NCBI GenBank assembly: GCA_025362765.1
Contig: JANYFI010000597.1
Span: 1 to 6,232, forward strand
DNA: 6,232 nucleotides
Source of the DNA: Ferruginibacter sp.
GTDB taxonomy: Bacteria; Bacteroidota; Bacteroidia; Chitinophagales; Chitinophagaceae
Direction of reading: 5' to 3'
The position numbers and the translations under genes are program-made. The notes beneath the pieces were generated by a model that ran no database searches, had not been told where the DNA came from, and saw only the letters and a list, made by a program, of their open reading frames with translations. Positions 1 through 5,905 of the stretch are shown in pieces (within the stretch, counting starts at the first letter, position 1; every line of letters begins with the position of its first letter).

Positions 1-536
1 TACGCCCTGATGGAAGCCAGTTTTTGCTCCATTGCTTCTGAAATGTCGATTACAAAATTAGGATGAAGGTATCGGTCCTGAATGTAATTAAAAACGTACG
101 TCGGCCGCCAAATGTCCTGTAGCTGGCCATTTTCAAAAGTATCTATTTTTCGCAGGCCTGCCAAAAAAACGGCATCTTCCAGTAACTGAGCACTTCTGCC
201 ATGGTCAGGATGACGGTCTTCCGGAGCATTGCACAAAATAATATCCGGCTGGTATTTTCTGATCATTTGTATTACCGGCAACTGGTGTGCTTCATCGTTT
301 TTAAAAAAGCCGTCTGGCAGCGAAAGATTTTCCCTCACATCCAGTTGTAAAATACCAGCGGCGGCGGCAGCTTCCTCTTTTCTTATTTCGGCACTGCCCC
401 TGGTGCCCAATTCGCCGCGTGTAAGGTCTATTACACCCGTTTTTTTGCCTTGCATTTTTTCAACAATCAATGTACCGGCACAACTCAGTTCAACATCATC
501 AGGGTGAGCGCCAAAAGCGAGTATATCTAATTTCAT
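1..536 (-). CDS. bshB1: Bacillithiol biosynthesis deacetylase BshB1 (PIG-L/LmbE family), 3' end cut by window edge
   Basis: The 178 visible codons start at the ATG at 536 and run off the left edge; the family is about 235-240 residues, so roughly three quarters is present. The zinc-site motif AHPDD lies at residues 10-14 and HPDH at 109-112. By family comparison His11, Asp14 and His112 are the metal ligands and Asp13 the general base. A TRGELGTRG segment at 39-47, followed by an A-rich helix, is typical of the BshB1 subgroup. The enzyme is cytosolic and removes the acetyl group from N-acetylglucosaminyl-malate, giving glucosaminyl-malate, the second step of bacillithiol synthesis. The start is supported by the immediate MKLDILAFGAHPDD opening and a -7 box 31 bp upstream. 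Other PIG-L N-acetylglucosaminyl deacetylases share the motifs, but the N-terminus fits BshB1 best. No other bacillithiol gene is visible. Confidence 0.9.
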   Translation of the reverse strand, partial: MKLDILAFGAHPDDVELSCAGTLIVEKMQGKKTGVIDLTRGELGTRGSAEIRKEEAAAAAGILQLDVRENLSLPDGFFKNDEAHQLPVIQMIRKYQPDIILCNAPEDRHPDHGRSAQLLEDAVFLAGLRKIDTFENGQLQDIWRPTYVFNYIQDRYLHPNFVIDISEAMEQKLASIRA

Positions 537-566
537 TTTGCTAATTTTATAGTAATGGTGTAAATG

Positions 567-574
567 CAAAAGTA
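567..574 (-). promoter_or_regulatory. Bacteroidetes-type -7 box upstream of bshB1
   Basis: Read on the minus strand, the bases are TACTTTTG, an exact match to the Bacteroidetes primary-sigma -7 consensus TAnnTTTG. It lies 31 bp ahead of the bshB1 ATG, implying a leader of about 25 nt. No good -33 TTTG is seen at the usual 19-21 bp spacing; a TTGAC lies somewhat too far upstream (26 bp between its TTG and the box). The call therefore rests on the -7 box and its position. Confidence 0.5.
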
Positions 575-746
575 GGATGAATCATAACATTAAGGAATGT
601 CAATTTAATGTATACTTGAATTTAATTTCTCTAACAGGCGTTTTTTACTTTTTCTGCTGTACTATTTCTTCCCATAAAAATAGCCTGCTGTATTCAGTTT
701 AGATTGACTGTTGTGGAGGTAATTTTATATTGATTTTTTTCGTTGG

Positions 747-774
747 GCAACCTAATGGTTGTAAACTGCATTTA
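747..774 (+). promoter_or_regulatory. Candidate ECF-sigma promoter upstream of the sigma factor gene
   Basis: GCAACC at 747-752 is followed 16 bp later by CATTTA at 769-774. This is the spacing expected of an ECF -35/-10 pair, with the AAC core common in ECF -35 elements. The -35-like half is one arm of a perfect palindrome, CAACC-TAAT-GGTTG (748-761). A start near 781 would give a leader of about 30 nt before the ATG at 812. Self-transcription by the encoded sigma factor is inferred. The -10 half is weak. Confidence 0.35.
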
Positions 775-811
775 TAACAATATACACCATCAGCATACTG
801 TTTAAACAAAC

Positions 812-1366
812 ATGGAAATAGCTCAGTTAATTAAAGAGGCAAAGCAGGGGAGCGCATCAGCGCAGAAATACCTGTTTGATTTGCTTGCCGATAAAATGAT
901 GCTGGTTTGCCGCAGGTATGTAAAGAGCAATGAAGATGCGGAAGAAGTATTGCTGGATGGATTTTACAAGTTCTTTAAAAATTTAAACCACTTTAATTTT
1001 CAGGGTGATGCTGCATTGTATGGCTGGCTAAAAAAGATCATGATTAACGAGTGCCTGATGTTACTGCGTAAAAAAAATGTGTTTACAATTGTTACCGAAA
1101 ATGATGCTGCGGATCATCCTTTGGAAGAGGAAGCGTTGAATAATTTATCTGCCAAAGAAATTTTCGATTTGATTGTACAGCTGCCCGTGGGTTACCGCAC
1201 CGTGTTTAATTTATATGTTATTGAAGGGATGGAGCACAAAGAAATAGCCGCATTGATGGGCATTGCAGAAGGTACTTCCAAATCGCAGCTGAGCAAGGCC
1301 AAATTATTGTTACAAAAAAATTTATTACAAAATGGAACAGGGTATGCTAAACGAAAATCAAAATAA
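812..1366 (+). CDS. RNA polymerase sigma factor, ECF (sigma-70) family
   Basis: This 184-residue protein has normal ECF length. Region 2 spans about residues 20-90: a conserved RRYVKSNEDAEEVLLDGFYKFF-type stretch (34-55) for core binding, then the W72-containing 2.3/2.4 segment ending near R86-K88, which contacts the -10 element. Region 4 spans about 112-172, with LPVGYRTVFNLYVIEGMEHK leading into the EIAALMGIAEGTSKSQLSKAK helix-turn-helix (about 144-164) that reads the -35. It should recruit core polymerase to a small regulon, probably including its own operon. No Shine-Dalgarno is seen ahead of the ATG, as usual in Bacteroidota. Its last 35 bp overlap the start of the next gene, a membrane protein in the classic anti-sigma position. 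The exact ECF group cannot be assigned by eye. Confidence 0.93.
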   Translation: MEIAQLIKEAKQGSASAQKYLFDLLADKMMLVCRRYVKSNEDAEEVLLDGFYKFFKNLNHFNFQGDAALYGWLKKIMINECLMLLRKKNVFTIVTENDAADHPLEEEALNNLSAKEIFDLIVQLPVGYRTVFNLYVIEGMEHKEIAALMGIAEGTSKSQLSKAKLLLQKNLLQNGTGYAKRKSK

Positions 1367-2069
1367 AGGTGGCTGGAAAAGCAGACTGGAAAATTTAGAT
1401 GAGCTTAGCGGTGAAACTTGCAGGGACAAAAATGCCTTGTGGCAAAAGCTGGATAGCCGCTTAAACGAAAACCAACGCCGTACAAGGGTTGTATGGTATT
1501 GGGCTGCTGCAGCTTGCCTGCTAGTGGGCCTATTGTTTCCATTTATAAAAGGCAATCGCATACCAGCCGATACGGTTAAAGTCACTGCTGAAAAAATACA
1601 ACCGGCAACGAATAACTTAACCGCAACTGCATCGCTGTTAAAAAAGGAAAGCACCGAACAAAAGGAAACTGTTATTGAAAAAAAACAAGCGGAAAATAAA
1701 TCTCTGCGTCCGTTAAATCATCAAGCCATCGCAAAAAATAATACGCTCCAGGAAGAGGTTACAGTTAAAAAGCCGGCTGATAATTTAGCTCAGCAACAGC
1801 CCGTTGTAATTGTTGATACTGTTACTGCCACCCAGGAGATACCTGTACTTATTGCTGCAAGAACACCAGTTTTAAAACAGAAATTGAAAGTGGTGCATAA
1901 TAATGAACTGGGCGATATCATAGAAGACAATCATGCCAATGAGCATATTTCAGAACACCATACTATCCGGATAGAATTTATGAGCCAGGGAATTTTTACC
2001 AGCGTTGCTTCATCATCATCAGAAAGCGGTTACAATATATTCAAAACAAAAACTTCTCCATCAAACTAA
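1332..2069 (+). CDS. Single-pass membrane protein, putative anti-sigma factor
   Basis: The 245 residues divide into a cytosolic N-terminus (1-52), one transmembrane helix at about 53-72 (WYWAAAACLLVGLLFPFI core) and a periplasmic tail of about 170 residues rich in K, E, Q, T and N. Basic residues at 49-52 (RRTR) before the helix support N-in topology. No zinc anti-sigma motif (HxxxCxxC) and no FecR-like periplasmic domain are visible; the only N-terminal cysteine is C30. The anti-sigma role is inferred from topology and from overlap with the sigma gene, which suggests translational coupling. It would sequester the sigma factor at the inner membrane. A second in-frame ATG at 1344 (residue 5), preceded by a GGAACAGG-like sequence, is an equally plausible start. 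The tail looks disordered until a short serine-rich end (SSSSESGYNIF). The periplasmic part is not recognisable. Confidence 0.7.
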   Translation: MEQGMLNENQNKGGWKSRLENLDELSGETCRDKNALWQKLDSRLNENQRRTRVVWYWAAAACLLVGLLFPFIKGNRIPADTVKVTAEKIQPATNNLTATASLLKKESTEQKETVIEKKQAENKSLRPLNHQAIAKNNTLQEEVTVKKPADNLAQQQPVVIVDTVTATQEIPVLIAARTPVLKQKLKVVHNNELGDIIEDNHANEHISEHHTIRIEFMSQGIFTSVASSSSESGYNIFKTKTSPSN

Positions 2070-2075
2070 AATAAC

Positions 2076-3188
2076 ATGAAAAAAACAATTTGTTTTTTGA
2101 TGCTTTTAACAAGCGTCACTACAGAGCTTTGTGCGCAAAATAAATCTGACAGGGCATTTGAAGTGCCGGAAAATGTTGTAATCAACAGGCGTTTTTGGGT
2201 AAACCTTGACAAGGGTAATAAAATGCAGATCGAGTTAACAGATATCACTGATTTAGAAGCGTTGACTAATGTTGACGGATTGCTGGCGGAATTTATAAAA
2301 GACATTGCCCCGCTTAAGGATTCCCTTGCAGACCCACTCACTTCCAAGCGCATAGATTATTTTACCGATGCACAGGGACGGAAAAAAATACGATTGCAAC
2401 AGTTTCAGCCAAAGGGTGCCAGCTTTTTAATCAATAAGGGCGAACTATCGTCTTTAAGAACAGAACAGGATACCATTCACCTGATAGGTGTAATAGCCAA
2501 TCCGCCGAAGGCTCAGCAAAAAATAAGTTTAACCAACGATCGCTACTACCACCTTACTTTTTACTTAAACGACATCAATGAATTAAGCAATTATATCAAT
2601 GGTATAGTGAAAGAAAAGCTAACAACCATTAAAAACGAAGAAAATACAAAATGGCCATTGATATTGGGTGGTAGCGATCATTACCTTAAGAAAGACAAAT
2701 CTATCAGTGGAGGTGCTCGCCGGGGTTTTGTGCCCGGCAGCCATGGCGATTTTCTGGAATTAAATTTTATGGTAAATGTGCAAAACTATAAAAATTATTT
2801 TGTGCCCTCTTTCAGCCTGGGAGCCAAACTCAGTCTTACCAATCGCGACCGGACTTTTAAATGGGAACCTGGGTTGTTTTGGGAACCGCATTTCTTGTTT
2901 GCAAATGATCCGCAAAACAAACTACACACTTACAGAAACGATTTTTTAACCTTTACATATGGGCAGGGTGGTATACCAGATCACGATCCAAGAAAGGCTT
3001 TTTCTTTTAGTGCTGTGTTATCATTAGGCTACCTGATTCATAGAGAAGGGGAGTACTTTGACAAACAAACTTTTCGGTTGGGAGCGGGAAAATTCGGGGT
3101 AAGAAAAACAACTATTGAACCATCATTATATTTCAATAATTTTTTTAGGGGAGTAACGCCGGGGATCAGGATCAGTCAATATTTTTAA
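2076..3188 (+). CDS. Secreted protein with predicted outer-membrane beta-barrel C-terminus, unknown function
   Basis: The gene begins 6 bp after the anti-sigma candidate and is the last of the operon. The 370 residues start with a signal peptide (about 1-21, MKKT then a hydrophobic core ending ELCAQ). The cysteine is not in a lipobox context, so signal peptidase I cleavage is likelier than lipidation. Residues about 22-190 look like a mixed periplasmic domain. From about 195 to 370, alternating hydrophobic/polar stretches rich in aromatics and glycine (for example FVPSFSLGAKLSL, FSFSAVLSLGYLI, VTPGIRISQYF) end in a C-terminal Phe, the usual terminal signature of outer-membrane barrel strands. 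Operon position suggests it is either the sigma regulon's main product or part of the sensing route. No family is recognised. The barrel call is inferred from pattern only. Confidence 0.75.
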   Translation: MKKTICFLMLLTSVTTELCAQNKSDRAFEVPENVVINRRFWVNLDKGNKMQIELTDITDLEALTNVDGLLAEFIKDIAPLKDSLADPLTSKRIDYFTDAQGRKKIRLQQFQPKGASFLINKGELSSLRTEQDTIHLIGVIANPPKAQQKISLTNDRYYHLTFYLNDINELSNYINGIVKEKLTTIKNEENTKWPLILGGSDHYLKKDKSISGGARRGFVPGSHGDFLELNFMVNVQNYKNYFVPSFSLGAKLSLTNRDRTFKWEPGLFWEPHFLFANDPQNKLHTYRNDFLTFTYGQGGIPDHDPRKAFSFSAVLSLGYLIHREGEYFDKQTFRLGAGKFGVRKTTIEPSLYFNNFFRGVTPGIRISQYF

Positions 3189-3233
3189 AGAAAACAAGTG
3201 ACCTGGCTATTGCGGCGTCAATAAAAACAGCTT

Positions 3234-3263
3234 AGACGTAGGGCTCAGGTTCTGCGTCTTTTT
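3234..3263 (+). terminator. Rho-independent terminator of the sigma operon
   Basis: AGACGTAG (3234-3241) pairs with CTGCGTCT (3252-3259), including one T-G wobble, and two further G-T pairs extend the stem inward. A T-run (3259-3263) follows directly. It lies 45 bp past the stop of the barrel gene. Confidence 0.75.
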
Positions 3264-3884
3264 GTTACTATTTGCCGCACATCATCTGACCGGCACTGGC
3301 AAATAATCGCTCATTATATATGATTCTTCAACAGCTCACAAGTCCGCCTTTGAAGAATCTATCCACATTCCCAAACCGCTTTCAATAGAGGATTCAGGGT
3401 TTTTCTTTTCATTAATTTCAAAAGAACCCGGCGTTGATTTCAGTTAGTTTTTAAGTAAAAAAATCCAAAGAAAAGGCACCAGCCATATCATCACCAAGGT
3501 GAAATGTTCTTAGCCTTCCGGTGAAAATAATATTTTGTTTGAAAGCGATTGAAAATCTCCTGGTGTATACCAAATAAAAAAGTAGCGGCATTAAAATTAT
3601 CGAATACTTTGTTATTTCTTTCATCATAAAATTGAAGATAGCTTAGTTTGGTATTACTGCAAAAATCCGCTCCATCCTAATCCATCAGCGTCATCCACGT
3701 ATCTATCGTTTCGAGGTAACACCTTTAAATGTTGTTTTACTGAAAAAAGAAACGCTGTTTATTGTATTAGGTACCTGTTTATTTTGCGATAATTTATTTA
3801 GATAAAAGGCCGGAAATAAATATTGCTACACCAAATTTATCTCATCACTGAAAGTGATTTTCTAACACCTATAAAAAGAAGAAG
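3264..3884. other. Convergent intergenic region without a convincing gene
   Basis: About 620 bp separate the operon terminator from the terminator of the leftward beta-helix gene. No open frame of persuasive length exists. The best small one is on the minus strand at 3451-3627 (58 codons, MMKEITKYSIILMPLLFYLV at its start), with a possible membrane segment but no recognised family and no clear promoter. Other open stretches on both strands lack start codons. The region holds a 10-bp perfect inverted repeat (3322-3359), a run with ATC/ATCC recurring at short intervals (3664-3706) and a small hairpin, ATCACT-GAA-AGTGAT, at 3844-3858. It may be a decayed gene region; no mobile-element gene is visible. 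Confidence 0.5.
3322..3359. repeat. Perfect 10-bp inverted repeat with 18-nt loop
   Basis: GATTCTTCAA (3322-3331) is matched by its exact complement TTGAAGAATC (3350-3359) across an 18-nt spacer. No T-run follows on either strand, so it does not look like a terminator. It lies about 60 bp past the operon terminator. It could be an RNA hairpin, a decayed small repeat or a protein-binding site. Confidence 0.6.
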
Positions 3885-3899
3885 AGTGGTCCGTCCACT
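3885..3899 (-). terminator. Intrinsic terminator of the beta-helix gene, possibly bidirectional
   Basis: AGTGG (3885-3889) pairs with CCACT (3895-3899) around a 5-nt loop, and A-T and G-T pairs can extend the stem outward. On the minus strand it begins 2 bp past the stop codon and is followed by a T-rich CTTCTTCTTTTT tail. On the plus strand the T-run TTTTT follows it as well. Confidence 0.6.
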
Positions 3900-3901
3900 T
3901 T

Positions 3902-5206
3902 TTATTTTACAACAGCTCCGCTAAAAAGACAATTGTCGAAAGTGCCGGCTCCGGAAAACTTCATTTCGTGTGTAGAGCCATAGTAGCGGAACATGCAGTT
4001 GCTGAATTTAGTTTTATCGTTGTTGGTATAAAAAAGCGTTTGCCTGCCGACCTGTTCAGGATAGGCAAAATCAAAATTGCAGTTAGTAATGGAAGCAGGA
4101 ATTTGGGTACTGATATTACCAATCGTAGCAATACTTTCTGAATACAAATTGGAAATAGATGTGGCAAACCAGCCGCTTTGGCTGATATCAAACAGCCGGA
4201 TACATCTGCCTGCCACATTACCGCCGTCGATGGTATAATTGCCTGCCTGGTATTTACCAAAATGCCCGATAGAAATGAGTGTATGAATGCTGCCCCAGGA
4301 ATAAATTCCCCGGATGATATTGCCTTTTTCCTGCGCCTGGCCCGAGGCAAATCCTACTTTAGCATCGCCACATTTTATGTTTTCAAAAATTAAAATGTCT
4401 GCGTTAAAAGTTTTTCCATTGGGGCTAATCATGTAATCAATCGTAAAATTGCTGACAGATACATCATGAATTTTTACACCCGTACTGCCACCTGCATTTT
4501 TTGATCCATCATAATCAATAACAATTCCAAAATAATAGTTGCCACACTTTCCATTCGCATCATTGTATTTTTCATAGGGCGTATTAAAATAAACGCTGTC
4601 TTTACCACCGGGAGATTTAAACTGACCGGTAATGGCGAGGTTATTAATTTCGGTTCCCTTGTTTAACTGCAAACCAATCGCAAAGCCACCGGTTGAAGTG
4701 TAATTTAATGTAGTGCCACTGCAGCAATCCCAAAAAGAAGTTTCGCCATATAGATGAATGGTGCTGCCGCTGTATTGTCCGTTATATATATTTGCAACTA
4801 TCAGCGGCTTGCTGAAATTGTAATTGCCCTTTGGAATATACAAATTACGTAACGTGGCGTTATTGGCCAGCACGGTGTTAATGCCTTTTTGCAATGCGGT
4901 GCTATTGTCTTTTACGCGGCCGGCACCAAACCATTTTGCACTAAAATCTTTTCCGTAAGTTCCTTCCGGAACCAGGGTTAAGGTAGTATCAAAAATCCAT
5001 TGCTGTAATGAAGCGTCAATGATACCGCCGCGGATAGTTCCTTTACCACTGATATGGCCTTTACTGCCAAATTTTAAAATAGCGCCTGCTGGAATATTCC
5101 AGGTATTGTTGATGGTAGTGTCTTTGGCAATAAAAATATCCTGCGCAAAAACTTTTGGTGCGGCAAATAGTAATGCGGCACAAAAAAATAGAAAGCTTTT
5201 CTTCAT
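3902..5206 (-). CDS. Secreted right-handed beta-helix protein, pectate lyase superfamily type
   Basis: The 434 residues open with a signal peptide (1-21, MKKSF, hydrophobic core, cleavage near VFA/Q). Residues about 24-87 are glycine-rich short beta repeats (ISGKGTIRGGIIDA) ending in a QQWIFD stretch. Residues 90-131 (AKWFGAGRVKDNSTALQKGI to LYIPKGNYNF) match the conserved N-terminal cap of Pectate_lyase_3 / GH28-related proteins, where the canonical form is 'WFGA..dg.tDdt.AlQ.AI...v.iP.G.Y'. The rest shows repeated short strands with G, N, S and I/V ladders, as in parallel beta-helices. It is probably exported to the periplasm or surface and acts on or binds a polysaccharide, but no catalytic residues can be assigned, so lyase, hydrolase or non-catalytic roles remain open. 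No lipobox and no type IX sorting domain is evident at the C-terminus (FDNCLFSGAVVK). It is a single-gene unit with terminator hairpin 3885-3899. A weak -7-like box, TATTTTTC, lies at 5227-5234. Confidence 0.8.
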   Translation of the reverse strand: MKKSFLFFCAALLFAAPKVFAQDIFIAKDTTINNTWNIPAGAILKFGSKGHISGKGTIRGGIIDASLQQWIFDTTLTLVPEGTYGKDFSAKWFGAGRVKDNSTALQKGINTVLANNATLRNLYIPKGNYNFSKPLIVANIYNGQYSGSTIHLYGETSFWDCCSGTTLNYTSTGGFAIGLQLNKGTEINNLAITGQFKSPGGKDSVYFNTPYEKYNDANGKCGNYYFGIVIDYDGSKNAGGSTGVKIHDVSVSNFTIDYMISPNGKTFNADILIFENIKCGDAKVGFASGQAQEKGNIIRGIYSWGSIHTLISIGHFGKYQAGNYTIDGGNVAGRCIRLFDISQSGWFATSISNLYSESIATIGNISTQIPASITNCNFDFAYPEQVGRQTLFYTNNDKTKFSNCMFRYYGSTHEMKFSGAGTFDNCLFSGAVVK

Positions 5207-5374
5207 AAATTATTATGGTGGTTTTAGAAAAATATCTGCAAGAAAGATGGCGCAATTTAAGGCGATAGCGGCATTTGCCCAATAGGCACATGTTAGCAGG
5301 GCGTTAGGACTTCGTTAATTTATGAGGAAATAATAATCGTCAAATCGTTTACTGACTGTCATTTCATAAAACAA

Positions 5375-5402
5375 AAAAATGTTCCTGTAACAGAACATTT
5401 TT
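5375..5402. terminator. Strong terminator-like hairpin, possibly bidirectional
   Basis: AAAAATGTTC (5375-5384) and GAACATTTTT (5393-5402) are exact complements. With C5384 or C5385 bulged, the stem can also add CTG/CAG and close on a TAA loop. It is flanked by seven A on the left and five T on the right, so it could terminate in either direction. No gene ends near it: the beta-helix gene starts 169 bp to its left and points away. Confidence 0.6.
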
Positions 5403-5505
5403 AAACTATGCATCCTGAATGTAAATTTTTCTTGCTGACTTCCCGCGCCATCATAACAAATTTGCCCTGATTAAAAGGAAGTTTATTTCTTTATTAATAA
5501 ATTAA

Positions 5506-5688
5506 ATGGAATTGTTATTTTCAAAAATATTGGAATTGCTTTTTTGCTACACTGGTATTGATCTTTTCTTAAGATTTAAATATAGGGTTTGCCATAGTGC
5601 ATTGTCTGTTGATTTTTTTCAAATAGGATTCGATATTTTTTATGCCTGCCTGTTGTTTCATTTCCGATGTAAAATTGCAACTTATTAG
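5506..5688 (+). CDS. Doubtful 60-residue hydrophobic ORF
   Basis: ATG at 5506 opens a 60-codon frame, very rich in F, L, C and Y, that overlaps no other gene. The first 24 residues form three weak octapeptide repeats (MELLFSKI, LELLFCYT, GIDLFLRF). No family, signal peptide or nearby start signal is recognised; an AAAAGGAAG stretch lies about 25 bp upstream, too far for normal ribosome binding. The composition is what T-rich noncoding DNA yields when translated. It may be chance, or a small membrane peptide. Confidence 0.15.
   Translation: MELLFSKILELLFCYTGIDLFLRFKYRVCHSALSVDFFQIGFDIFYACLLFHFRCKIATY
5666..5679. repeat. 14-bp dispersed direct repeat, copy 1
   Basis: GATGTAAAATTGCA here is identical to 6122-6135, 456 bp away. 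Both copies are preceded by ATTTC within about 15 bp and followed by an AT-rich stretch containing TTA. Confidence 0.55.
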
Positions 5689-5813
5689 TCACCGGTTTTA
5701 TAGTTTTCGTTTAGCAGTTGAAATGCTTCGATGAATGGAGTTAAAACACCGTTATCTCTTATTTTTAAATGCTTTCTTAATAGTTTTACAACGTTTGGAC
5801 ATGCTGGAAGTGC

Positions 5814-5846
5814 AAAAAAAAATGCCCCGGTAAGGGGGGCATTTTT
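5814..5846. terminator. Strong GC-stem terminator hairpin, possibly bidirectional
   Basis: AAAAATGCCCC (5818-5828) pairs with GGGGCATTTTT (5836-5846): an 11-bp stem with a 7-nt loop, GGTAAGG. It is flanked by a nine-A run (5814-5822) on the left and a five-T run on the right, so either strand gives stem plus U-tract. No coding gene ends nearby on either strand. Confidence 0.75.
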
Positions 5847-5905
5847 AATATAGTTGCAATTTGGTTTATACCTGTAATTTCAGTTATCATATAATAGTAT
5901 CTTCT

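Larger units (their letters stand above)
5403..5813. other. Gene-less AT-rich interval between two terminator hairpins
   Basis: About 410 bp contain no convincing protein gene. The plus-strand frame 5506-5688 is the longest with an ATG. Minus-strand open frames (for example 5576-5692, GTG start, 38 codons) lack supporting signals. The interval holds a weak 24-bp periodicity at 5506-5577 and one copy of a 14-bp duplicated sequence at 5666-5679. Bracketing terminators make an untranslated RNA conceivable, but no RNA family is recognised and no full promoter was found. Confidence 0.4.

Noticed and set aside
229..507. Plus-strand 92-codon frame
   Set aside because: Lies wholly opposite the bshB1 coding sequence, whose motifs are intact; its product has no family features.
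1358..1654. Minus-strand 98-codon frame
   Set aside because: Antisense shadow of the anti-sigma candidate, including its transmembrane segment.
2066..2353. Minus-strand 95-codon frame
   Set aside because: Antisense shadow of the signal peptide and N-terminal domain of the barrel gene.
3961..4393. Frames at 3961-4350 (minus) and 4178-4393 (plus)
   Set aside because: Both lie inside the beta-helix gene in other frames; the beta-helix frame has a signal peptide and superfamily motifs.
5204..5217. Short palindrome CATAA-ATTA-TTATG over the beta-helix start codon
   Set aside because: Only 5-bp AT-rich arms; expected by chance in this composition.
5019..5291. Frames at 5019-5285 (plus) and 5061-5291 (minus)
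   Set aside because: Both overlap the 5' end of the beta-helix gene and its leader; neither product is recognisable.
5576..5692. Minus-strand 38-codon GTG frame and an adjoining startless frame running through the 5814-5846 hairpin
   Set aside because: Rare start codon, no promoter, and the upstream frame translates through a terminator. Open stretches this short are expected by chance.
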